Assembly: GCF_003473485.1 (NCBI RefSeq)
Contig: NC_053043.1
Coordinates: 38,912,576 to 38,976,575, forward strand
Source of the DNA: Medicago truncatula
Taxonomy: Eukaryota; Streptophyta; Magnoliopsida; Fabales; Fabaceae
Direction of reading: 5' to 3'
Length of the DNA: 64,000 bases
Below, one piece after another: positions 37,132 through 47,416 of the stretch. The first letter of the stretch is position 1. Each line of letters starts with the position of its first letter. The notes under the pieces were generated by a model. That model did no database searches. It saw only the letters and a program-made list of their open reading frames with translations, and was not told the origin of the DNA. Both the position numbers and the translations under genes were made by a program.

Positions 37132-37975
37132 GACCGACAGGGTTTGCTAACATTGTGGGATAGCAAACACCCGGTAAAATAAAGGCAAGACGGACCGTTA
37201 GCATCTGCTAAAAACAAAGCCTCCGGTGAAAGTAAAGACATTGTAAAGCTTGGTATCAATGAGGGAGTAACTTGATAAAGGTAAAGTTAAGGGGAACAAA
37301 GAAATTGTCTGAAGACGATGGGGAAATTGTATAGACTGGTTACTGGCGAGACCTGCCACTTTGAAACATGATTGGTTTTATAACATACCTGAGTTTAGAC
37401 ACATTTTGAGGATAATGAAGCAAAATATTGGGTAAAAATGCAACTATGTATGGATGATATTTATATGCGTGCTATGTATGCATGAATGAATGAATATGTA
37501 TGAGACTCATATGACGGTGTAATGGTAAGATTGTTGAGACAGGACTGGGCAGGTCTACGAGGAGAATGGCCCGGCATCACTGTACGAACACTCAAAGCCT
37601 TCATTGGGGATAAAGTCACGGGGGATGAATCAACCATTGTTGGGGTACAGCCCTTTAAACATACTGCTGGGGTAAGTCCTCATGATCAAAAACTAGGGTA
37701 GAAGTCGCCATTTATCGGGATGAGACCCATCAATCAACCATTCTGGCAGGGGTCGCCATCAATCAAATCACATGCAGAAGTTGCCATCAATCAAACCACA
37801 GGCAGAAGTCACAATTTTTCGGGATAAAACCCATCAATTAATAAATGTGGCAGAAGTCGCCATTCTGTAAGCCAACACAAAGTGCATTCTTCCATTTGGC
37901 CAACTTGAACTGTGATGCCTCTGTCTTTTTTTCATTTCTTTGTATATTTTTTTTTTTTTTTTGAATCCCTAACTT

Positions 37976-39003
37976 TTGCCTGGACCGCCCTTTCGGGTCT
38001 TCAATCCACCGGGAATATACTCTTTTTGTTTGTATGCCCCTAATTTTTGCCTGGACCGCCCTTTCGGGTTTTCAGTCCATCGGGACGCTCATTTTTGGCG
38101 TAAACCGCCCTTTCGGGTTTTCGACTTAGCGAGCTTTTTACTTTTACTTTTTTTTTTTTTTTTTGTACCCTTTTTTTTTGACAGAGGTCATCTCACAACT
38201 TTTAGTCATGCCAACCTTGTAGAGTTTAACTGTCCTTGAGACGGATGTTGATGTATGTTTCACCTGCTCATAAGTTCAAAGAAGATGTACCTGTTGTTTA
38301 TGCTTTTCAGAAGACATGATAAAAGTTGTTTTTTTTAAAAGATTTTTTTTTGAATTTTTTTTTGCTTTAGGTATTAACATCAAAAATAGAAGAAAAGTTT
38401 GCAAACAGAATAAATGAGAATTTCAAATAAATGGGCACAAGCTCAAGTTAATGTAAATGGAGTGGTGGCCTGCCAAAGGCGTGGTTCCACGGATTTTAAA
38501 AGTTTGGAAAATGGTAATTAAATGGAAAAGGTACATTGAACACAATAACCACTGTTTCCTCTACCAACTTTGAATCCCACTGTTCTGAGTCTTTGATTTG
38601 CAGACGCTTCAGAACGGAAGCCAACTAAGATGCCCCAGATGAATCATATCTGATTTGATGCAATTACCTTGCCACGAGTCGGAGGTCTTTTGACGGCTGA
38701 AATGCCCCATATGAATCATATCTGATTTGATGCAATTACCTTACCATGAGTCGGAAGTCTTTTGCCGGCTGAAATGCCCTAGATGAGTCATATCCGACCA
38801 GATGCAGTTACTTTGTCATGATCCTTAACTTTTGCATAGATCGCCCTTGCGGGTTTCAACCTATCAGGATAATCATCATTTTTTCATTTTATTTTATATA
38901 TGTCTCTAACTTTTGCATGGACCGCCCTTTTGGGTTTTCAGTCCATCGAGACGCTCTTTTTTTTTTGCCTAAGCCGCCTTTTCAGGTTTGCAACTTATCG
39001 AGC
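37976..39003. repeat. Dispersed direct repeats in the LTR element interior
   Basis: The phrase GACCGCCCTTTCGGGT and variants (ACCGCCCTTTTGGGTTTTCA, AGCCGCCTTTTCAGG) recurs six times between 37983 and 38990, each time followed by a CATCGGGA or TATCGAG tail. Another block, GAATCATATCTGATTTGATG, recurs with one more diverged copy at 38640-38820. No protein is encoded. Confidence 0.75.
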
Positions 39004-39019
39004 TTTTTCATTTTAACAA

Positions 39020-39570
39020 AGTATTTCTTGACTGCATCGGTATTCACAGGACATACAAGTTTACCCTCATTCTTTGTATTAGGCATTCATTGCCCCTGGA
39101 ACTTGGTTAAATCAGATAGTATAACTTTTGAGCACAAGGCCACTCTCTTGACATTCATGGGGACGAGCCTTCTCTTGTTGAAAACTTGCTTCATGCTTTT
39201 GATACAACTGTCCACGCCATATGGCAGTAACACTTTTAAATTCAATCAAGCTTAGCTTTCATTGGAACTCCCGTTGACGGGACTTTGACCTCCATGTGAG
39301 GCACTGCGTTTATGTTTTATACAGAGGGATGGAGGGTGGTTTGCCCATGTTGAAGTGTGCACTTGAAGTATAATATCCTTGCAAGACAAATGGTAGCATC
39401 TCGTGCCAGTCTTTGTACATGAAAGTCCACTTTTGGACAATCTTTCTTGATATTTGCTGCTTCTATGGCCAAGATGCCCTAGTAGGAGAGAAATCTTAGT
39501 GGAAGTTTCTTCATCATCCTCTTCTTCAGCCTCATATACAAGGAACTCAAAGTCGAGCGAGAGTACAGGG
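39020..39570 (-). pseudogene. pol remnant: pre-RT linker joined to integrase end
   Basis: On the minus strand, DFEFLVYEAEEEDDEETST resembles the acidic linker before reverse transcriptase in Ogre pol. Within a few codons it runs into integrase C-terminal-like text (QKWTFMYKDWHEMLPFVL, then WRGQLYQKHEA and SGLVLK), now with stops and shifts. The protease/RT/RNase H and integrase core are gone. This is a deletion scar; no function remains. Confidence 0.7.
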
Positions 39571-39960
39571 TTTAAGTGTTCAACGGGTTTATTAATGCAT
39601 GATTTGATTATTGATACAAATATTATGATTATGCAGATATGTGGAAATGATTAAAGAAAAAGAAATTTTTGGTTTTTTTGTATTACCATTTTTCCAGAAA
39701 AAGCACAAAATAAAAGAAGGTCGGGACCAAGACGACCTTTTCATTAATGATGAAAATAGATACAGCAAAAAGCCCTAAACAAGTTCACTTCCGTCTCGGG
39801 TGGGACGAAAGGATTTTTTTTTTTATATTTTTAAAAAACATAAAGCCACAAACAAACATATTAATTGAACAAAAGAGTAGTAGAAATAAACATCCGCAAA
39901 GGCCCAATTGTAGCTAAACACTCCACATGTCAACACAAGGTCCAAAAATCCGATAGCAGG

Positions 39961-40911
39961 TTAACTTGCACATTCAGATCCAAACTCTTCGAAAGGTATG
40001 AGATCGTCTTCGATCAGTTTCTGGACTTCAATCTTTAAAGAAAAACAGCGCTCAACATCATGACCTTGTGCCCCTTGATGGAAAACACAAAAGAGATCAG
40101 GTCTCCATCGAGCCGGCAATTTCTTCGGTATTGGAGGAGGTGGCCTAGTCTGGACAAGGTTCCTCTCAAGCAAATAGGGAAACAACTCCCCATATTTCAT
40201 TGGAATCGGATCAAATTTAATTCTTGGAGCCTGCTGTCGAGGCTGTTGTTGATATTGCTGAAACTGGGGCTGATAACCCGGATTGCGGACAACATTCATG
40301 ATGGGCAAAATAGTGGTAACAAAGTGAGAATCCAGATGTTGTTGTTGAAGTAGCACTTTTATATCTTGGTCATCGAAGGACCAGACGTTATTTTCAATCA
40401 ACTTCTGAACTTCTTCTTTCAAAGGGTAGCACTGCTCAGTGTCATGACCTGGTGCCCCTTGATGGAATACACAGTTGAGGTCAGGGCGATACCAAGGTGG
40501 CAGCGAATTCGGCACCCGAGGAAGTGGTAGGGTTTGAACAAGGTTCTTCTTAAGCAAAATGGGAAGCAAATCCGCATATTTCACAGGAATCGGGTCACAC
40601 TGAGATGCTTTTTGGACCTGATTTTGCGGAATGAACTTCTGAGGAACCTGATTCTGAGGGATAGACTGCCGAGGAGCCTGTTGTCGAGGCTTTTGAGGGC
40701 ACATTGGCTGATATGGTGATTGAGGCCTTTGTTGGACAAGCGGTGGATCGTTTGTAGCCATCAATGAAGATACAAGGCTAGTTAACTTCTCTACCTCAGC
40801 CATAAGTGTTGTTACCTCTCCACGAAGCTCATGAACCTCTTGCTCAAGCCGGTCCATTTTTCTTGTTTGCACGAGTGTCTGCATATGCGAGCCGAACTTG
40901 GATGAAGACAT
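39961..40911 (-). CDS. Shortened gag-like protein of the LTR element
   Basis: A 316-residue ORF starts MSSSKFGSHM. It has an N-terminal coiled-coil stretch (RLEQEVHELRGEVTTLMAEV) and a P/Q-rich middle. A gag module with a Cys-His zinc motif appears twice: CVFHQGAPGHDTEQCYPL near residues 148-165 and CVFHQGAQGHDVERCFSL near 275-292. Each is preceded by a DPIP(V/M)KY..LLP/FPYLL stretch and followed by a VQKLIE stretch. The usual capsid middle of Ogre gag seems missing. The ORF is open, but function is doubtful. Confidence 0.75.
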   Translation of the reverse strand: MSSSKFGSHMQTLVQTRKMDRLEQEVHELRGEVTTLMAEVEKLTSLVSSLMATNDPPLVQQRPQSPYQPMCPQKPRQQAPRQSIPQNQVPQKFIPQNQVQKASQCDPIPVKYADLLPILLKKNLVQTLPLPRVPNSLPPWYRPDLNCVFHQGAPGHDTEQCYPLKEEVQKLIENNVWSFDDQDIKVLLQQQHLDSHFVTTILPIMNVVRNPGYQPQFQQYQQQPRQQAPRIKFDPIPMKYGELFPYLLERNLVQTRPPPPIPKKLPARWRPDLFCVFHQGAQGHDVERCFSLKIEVQKLIEDDLIPFEEFGSECAS

Positions 40912-41936
40912 CTGACCACTTTACTGTTGGATTGACCTTTTGTAGGTAAAAACAAAATATGAGACATGGACTAGAAACTATGAATGCAAAGATGATGCAT
41001 GATTTATAAAAAAATGTACAATTTTTTTTTTTTGAAGGACTTATCAAAGTTAATTTTTAAACATTGTAGATAAACATGGTTTCATTTGAAAATTGTGAAG
41101 ATATTGCAAAAGGTCCTTTTTCAAATGATAAGAACGAAACCAAGGAAAAAGTTCTTAACAAAAGTTAAAGCTTAGTTAAGATTTTTTTTATTTTTATTTT
41201 TATTTTATTTTTTGAAGTTGTATCTCTTTGGTGTTCATTCTTGTAAGGTCCATATCCATGATGTTTGCAAAAACTTGTCTAAGTCCTTCCATTTTTGATA
41301 GAAAATGTTGTTTATGAATGAATGCATGTATGCATGGTTAGTCTAAAGTATATAGAATACATGATGAGGTTAAGTCCACATGTTGGAGTCAAAGGTAACA
41401 ACGTCATTTGGTAAGGACTACGGTCTCAAATGTAGCTGTATCACGGTTTCTACCAAGTTCCCAAAGTCTTTAACCACTTCCGAATATTTATCGGGTGACG
41501 GGAGTACTCCCATTCCAATTATATTCGTCGGAAAGTCTCATTTGAGTGTAGTATCGCGTATCAACTAATTCAAGAGTACTCTAGATTAGCCACCGCACTA
41601 CGTCCTAAAAGGCCAGGATGGGTTAAAGGTGACTAAAGGTCCTCAACTTCAATGGTCACTTGAAAATAGCATGCCAAACATGAGTACTCACGTTGACTAC
41701 ATATATTTCCAAGATCCCTCCGTTGAGTGGGGTTATCACATGTGCCAATACCGAAGAGTACTCTTGGCATGGAACTATGATTATACCACCGTCCTATCTT
41801 AAGTTTCCCTCAAGCTCGGGTGTAGAGCTTATCTCACCACTCACGTAAACATGTAAGAAAATATTCACAAAGCGTAAACAAATAATAAAGCACAAAATAA
41901 AGAAAGTAAGGTGGGTTTAACCCGCATAGGATCTAA

Positions 41937-41955
41937 GTCCCCAGTGAAGTCGCCA
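41937..41955 (-). other. Primer-binding site, tRNA-Arg type
   Basis: TGGCGACTTCACTGGGGAC on the minus strand begins three bases inside the 5' LTR. A tRNA-Arg primer of this form is typical of Ogre/Tat elements and fixes the element's orientation. Confidence 0.8.
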
Positions 41956-41958
41956 TTC

Positions 41959-44828
41959 TGTGCTCCCTGATTTTCGGATATCAAACCATTGATTGATTTG
42001 AATCGTCAATCTTTGAACTCTCAATTTTTATTCGTGGGAAGGGAAAAAATGAGTAAAAACCCTTATCGAGACTTTGGATTCGGGGGTTGGTTTCGAATAG
42101 GGAAGGTGTTAAGCACCCTAAACGACTTCGGTACTCCGAAGGAACCGCTTACCTAGATTATCTTGTGCTAAATTCATTTGCTTACTTGAAAAAATTATTA
42201 CCTAAAAATCTAAGTGAAAGAATGGAGGGAGAAGAAGTATGTTTTTGGTTATTTTTATTTGATTTGGGAGGACAAGTCCTCTGCCTACGTACCCTTTTGG
42301 GAAGGGATCAAAACCAACGTAGTTCCACTCAAAAATTTCTTTGGTGGGTTAGGTTGATTTTAAGATTTTTTTTGAAAATGGTTTTAAGAAGAGAAAGAGG
42401 CCTCAAGGCATGAGATAAAAGAAATGAGTGAGGTTGATTGATTTTAAATTTTGAAAATGATTGAAGTTGAATTAAAATTGATTGAGAATTTGATTAAGAA
42501 AATAAAGGGAAAATGTTATTAAGAAAATGGTTTTTGAAGTTTCGCATATTCGATTTTTTTTGAGAAAATGATTTTTCTAAACTAACGGTGAAAACTAACG
42601 TAAACGTCGTAAAAACTAACGGAAAGCGGTAAATAAAATGTGGTAGTGTCGGTGCATGTGTCGGTGCTTGTGTTACCTACATTATTACATCAACTCCTAA
42701 ATACAATCCTAAGGCCTTTATGCCAAAATAAAAATGCAAGAAATAAAATTACATCAATTCCCTATTTATACACACTAAGTCAATGACAAAATAAAATGAT
42801 GAGAAAATTAAATGTGCATGCTATGATTCAAGACAAAAATTAAATAGTTAGTAATCACAAGAAATATTATGATGAATAAGACATAAGAAATAATAAGCGA
42901 GAATTTAAGTCAAGCAACAATTAAAATCATCATATAGAGATTAAAAGCAAGTAATGAAATGAACAAGAAAATTCTAAAAGAAAACAAGTAGGATGAATTT
43001 TTAAAATTAGAGAAAATTAAAATGATGAGAACAATATTTTTGGAATTTTTTTCTAAGCACAAAAATGTCAAAAAAAATGTAAAAATAGTATTTAAAAAAT
43101 AAAGACAAAAAGAAATAAAAAAAAAAAAATTGGCTCAGCAGGAACTAATCTGGACCGTTGGATGAATCCAGAGGTCCAGATCTGAATCCCAAGATCTCAT
43201 CACAGCCATTGGATCAAAGATCCAAGGGTTTAAAAAAAAGCACAAAATAGAGAAGGAAACATAGAGAGCACAGCGACCGTCAGATCAACGATCTGACGGT
43301 TCAAACAGAAAACATACCACAGTCCACACAGCAGAACACATACATAATTTAAAGACAGATCAAACAGTGGCCGTCAGATCAAGGAACGATCCAGATCTGA
43401 TGGCTACTAACGCGATGGAGCATTGTATGGTTATGAGTACGCGCGCGTGTGATCCGGCAAAAAAGAAATTACTATAAAAGCAAGTTTAACAAAAAAATCA
43501 ACACAACTCTAAAACACTTCTCTCTCTAAGTTAAACTTAGAGAGAGAAGCTCTCCCCTCCCTCAAGAACAACACGGCCGGAGAAGATGAAGAGGGGCGGC
43601 CGAAGCTGCTCCGGCGTGGTGGTCGGCCGGAGCGCCGCCGCGCCGGAGTTTTTTTTGCTTTTTTTTTTCGAAAATTTTTGCACCAAAACAAACCTCTTCC
43701 CTTCCTCTACTCAAATCTAAACTCATAATTTCTAAAACATACACCAAAAATCCTAGATCTACAATCTTAGCTTCAAACAAAACTTCATACAAAATAACCA
43801 AAAACACTAGCAACACTACACAAGAGGTGGAAAGGATCAAAAGTTACCTCTAATGGAGAGCTTCACGTTTTTCTCCCCTTTCTCCGGTTCGTTTTGCTCT
43901 TCTCCGGTCCGGTCCGGTTTTGATTGCTTCGGTTCGGTTTTGGCTTGTTTATGCTTGTTTGTGATTTGTGTGGTTATATGAATGGATTTGAGGTTTTGTC
44001 AAAGTTTTGGTGTTGCTGGATTTTTCCTATGAACCCATGAATGTTCTTCTTAAACTCATGCTATTTTTTTGTAATTTTTGTGCTTGATTTGAAAAAGGGT
44101 TGGAAAAGTAGAAAATTAGGGTTTGTGAATTGATGCTGATTTTTTTTCTGACATGAACAGTGATTTTTTTTTTGAACCCATTTCTCAATGATTGACAGTG
44201 TATTTATAGTGACAAAATAGGGTTGGCTCTGGTACAGATCAAAGACCAAAATACCCCTGTTGGAGACTTGGGGATAAAGACTTAACAAATAAAAAAAATA
44301 AGAAAAAGGAAAAGAAAAGAGGAAGGAAAGAAAGAAAGTTTACGTGACTTTCTTTTCTTTGTTTTTTTTTAAAAAAAAAAATAATAAAATAAAAAAAATA
44401 ATAAACAGAAAAGAAAAATAAAAAAAAACAAATAAAATAAAAATAAAATATTAATTAATATAAAAAAAGTCCCTTCGAAATTTGACATGAGGTACTTCAA
44501 AGTATCCTCCCTGCCGAAATTTCGGTTGAAATGATTAAAAAGACACGACTTTGAAAATACAATTAGACCTTTTAAAATGACTTGACTGTTATGACTAAAA
44601 CTTTTAAATATAAAATGCGTCTAAAAGTTATAAAAAAAATACAGATGAAGTGATTTTAACTGTTGTAAAAAGCGAGCAGAGACTTAAATGCAAGATGACA
44701 GTTTTTAAATGATTAAAGACGAAAAACACGAGTTTTAAATGGTAAAAAAAAACGAATAAAAGAGCAGGTGGACTATTATAAAATATGGACAAAAAAGATT
44801 TCAAATGGTCCAAATTTGGGGTATGACA
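41959..44828 (-). repeat. 5' LTR (element orientation minus)
   Basis: 2870 bp, starting TGTCATACC and ending GGGAGCACA on the minus strand, nearly identical to the LTR at 33721-36595. Confidence 0.95.
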
Positions 44829-44928
44829 CTATGGAAACTAACGATGATGCTGAAATTCTTGACAAGGATGTGGAAGAGGAAGAGGAAGAGGAAGAGGAAG
44901 CGGAAGAGCAACACCAACGACCCGTACG

Positions 44929-45342
44929 GAACAAAAAAGATAAATTATGTGCTACGGGAGGTCATAGTTTACATTGGCGTAATTGGTTTCCGCGGAGAAA
45001 GTAGTTTTTTTATTAAATATTTATCATTATTATTATTTATCATTATTATTATTATTATTATTTAACTGTGAAATAGAAAAAACGAAAAAAATAATAAAAT
45101 AATCAGTCCCGCCAGATGAAACGGCGGGAACGGAAAAAAAAATAAAAAAAAAAAAAAGCAGCGCCAACCTGACGCGACGGCTGTCAGATCCGGCGGCCAG
45201 TCCCGCCATTTCAGATGGCGGGAACGCGCTAGAAGACAAAAAAAAAAAAAAAATTCAAAAGTGGGTCATTTCGGTATTTTTTTTTCAAAGGGGGTCATAT
45301 CTGGATTTTTTTTGGCAAAAAGGGTTAGAAAAAAAAAAAATC
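44929..45342 (-). repeat. MULE right terminal inverted repeat
   Basis: Inverted match to 27552-27979. It contains the coding sequence for the end of the PMD protein (from about DKLCATGGHSLHWRN to the TAG at 45002-45004) and two CCCGCC...GGCGGG hairpins (about 45104-45130 and 45199-45226). Confidence 0.9.
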
Positions 45343-45351
45343 TCAAAGAAG

Positions 45352-47416
45352 TGTGCCTTGAACATGTGAGAACAATGCTTTTTTCTGTTAATTAAGAAAC
45401 ATGCTATTATTTGGGATTCATGAGATATATGTGTGCTTTACCCACTCCACCTACTCATTGTAAATATTGTTTTGGTTCATGATTTAGTTTCTTTAAAATT
45501 GTGTTATCTATTATGTTATTTTTCGATGAGAACAACTTCAAGAAGGAACAATGGGCAAATGATAACCCTTTAGATTGTGACGTGAGAATGTGCAAATCAT
45601 GAGTATTTTAGAGAAAGATTTCTTTCTAGAACATTGTCACCCAACTGGATTCTAAACGTTTAGAATGATAACCATATTCATTGAAAGCCCAATGAGTAGG
45701 GTTATCATTTTAAACATGAGAAAGATTCTAAACAAGTCCTTTCTAAAGATTTTGCTGCAAATCTAAAAAAACTGTTCCATCTCATTCCTTCAACACTGTT
45801 TATACACCATTGAGATTTCTCTTTTGTCATATAAACAAAAGGAAAAAACTAAAAGAAAACTTCTTTGATTCTAAGCATTTTCTCTGGTCGCCGTTATTAT
45901 CATTGTTCATGTATAGAGGAAGAGCAATATCTTTTCTCAAGATCCAATAAGTTACTCCACAAGGTTTCAAGATGCTAAGCATCTTCGCCATCACTCATGC
46001 TGACATGACTATCGATATAAAACTCCGTTGAGGAATCAACATCGTCAACAATCCTTCCTCTGTTGTTTGTATCAACATATGCAAGATATGCACGATAAGT
46101 GTTAAACACTAGATACAATGTGTAACTAAATTGTTTTAACCAAGATATAGTGACTACATAATATGAAAATAACAAAATACCTTTCAAGAACAAACTTCCC
46201 TTCCTTATACTTCTGACTCTTCTCATGTGCAGATTCCTGAGAAGGAATAGTAAATTATAAAACGATCAAAAGCTGTGAACTAAGAGATTTCATCTACTAC
46301 CTCCTTATTTTAAATATAAGATCCTCGAGATTTTTCATCGTCTCTTTTTATAGGACCTTTTGCAAATTTTCATTTGCATTATTTATTTTCTACTAACATA
46401 CCCCTAATTATGTTGCACCTTTTTACAAAACCTCTCATAAATACTAGGATGAGACAAACTAATTCTCTCCTTGAAGATTAAATTCTTAAGACAGTATCAA
46501 TTGTCAATAAATCAATACTACTGCAAACTTTTTAAATTTTTCTGATTTAGTCAACATAGTCCTATATTTAGCGACAGAGGTGGTACGGGATTTCATCAGT
46601 TACATGAAATTTAGATGGAGTGAAAAAGGAGAATTACATATTTCCAGCCAACAATTTGACCACAGCAACAACAAAAGATATCTGTCACAGTGTGCAATCC
46701 TGAAAGCATCATCCTTTCCACCGGTGTTCCAGTTGTGGTGTTCACGCTGGATTATAGACCCAAAACATAAGCACACCAGAGAGAGTATACAATATTCAGG
46801 TCTAGTGATACTATCAGCAAGTAATGACAATTATCAACCATTGTAGTGTTCCCTAATTTTCTTTTACTTCATGTGAACAAGATATGTTACATAGGTATCA
46901 TGAAGTTCTACTAATACACACACAGTCATTCAAACCAGCTTTATTTTCCTTCTAGACATGTTCCTTTCACCAAAGGTTTTTACCGTCGTGCGAAAATTCC
47001 AAAAATAGGCATTTATATTGATAGAAGAGAAACAAAAAAGGTCAATATTTTGGCGATCATGTAATAGTTGGTTTATCTACATTCATATAAGAAGAAATAT
47101 GACTCCAAAAAAGAAAAGGATTAACTAAAACATGGTCTAAACACAAGAATGAAAATGATATCTCGATAACAATAACAATTTTAAAACGAAGGAATGTTTA
47201 TGTCAGCTGACACAATGTAAAAGTATACCTGTTTGAATAGTGAGCAAATAAAGTTATTGGCTTCACTTCCCTAGGTACATCATTTACTGAAGGCATAAAC
47301 CTAAGAATTAAACAATTTGGTAACAATATATAACATAGATGCAATGCGACATTTGAGACCATGACTAGATGTAGCACAACCACAGTGTAACACTGCACTA
47401 TGCTATTATTCTTTTT
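45352..47416. repeat. Tandem duplication unit, copy 2, right part
   Basis: Matches 24862-26955, with a ~27-bp deletion near 45552 and a few substitutions. After 47416 the sequence is unique and runs into the intact Yippee-like gene. Confidence 0.93.

Larger units (their letters stand above)
33721..44828 (-). mobile_element. Non-autonomous Tat/Ogre-like Ty3 LTR retrotransposon
   Basis: Two near-identical LTRs bound a 5.36-kb interior. The 5-mer CTATG lies directly outside both ends (33716-33720 and 44829-44833). The orientation is minus: the element begins TGTCATACCCCAAATTTGG at 44828, and the primer site is next to the 41959-44828 LTR. The interior keeps a shortened gag, a scrap of pol and tandem-repeat-rich sequence, but no reverse transcriptase or protease. 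It would need proteins from a full-length relative to move. Confidence 0.93.
31597..45004 (+). pseudogene. Plant mobile domain (PMD) gene interrupted by a retrotransposon
   Basis: Exons: 31597-31659, 31803-32527, 32617-32707, 32779-33720 and, after the insertion, 44834-45004; introns are GT-AG. The start is MGDILYLGNKH. The PMD region (Pfam aminotransferase-like/plant mobile domain) covers about residues 30-300, with LWDFTNLNKYNVDNRLIVAL, WRPETHTFLFPSGECTITLE, DVHMLLGLKVNGEPITG and the later WLEHGNKF. A P/Q/N/T/Y-rich tail follows, then an acidic Glu run and the basic end WRNWFPRRK. The family includes Arabidopsis MAIN/MAIL1 and the PP7 long form. At 33720 an LTR element with a CTATG duplication splits the last exon; reading now enters the LTR and stops at 33732, losing 57 residues. 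Without the insertion the frame continues exactly, about 663 residues in all. Confidence 0.88.
27552..45342. mobile_element. Mutator-like element (MULE) with transposase and PMD gene, containing a nested retrotransposon
   Basis: The 9-mer TCAAAGAAG stands directly outside both ends (27543-27551 and 45343-45351) and is present once at the empty site in duplication copy 1 (24853-24861), so the borders are exact. The inverted ends are about 0.42 kb. Without the nested 11.1-kb retrotransposon the element is about 6.7 kb. It encodes a MURA-type transposase on the minus strand and a plant mobile domain protein on the plus strand, with a shared intergenic region. The 9-bp target duplication, long TIRs and MURA gene define a MULE. 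Confidence 0.95.

Noticed and set aside
36896..37259. Overlapping repetitive ORFs rich in CLYFRHSS-type text
   Set aside because: Artefact of the 32-bp tandem repeat reading in several frames.
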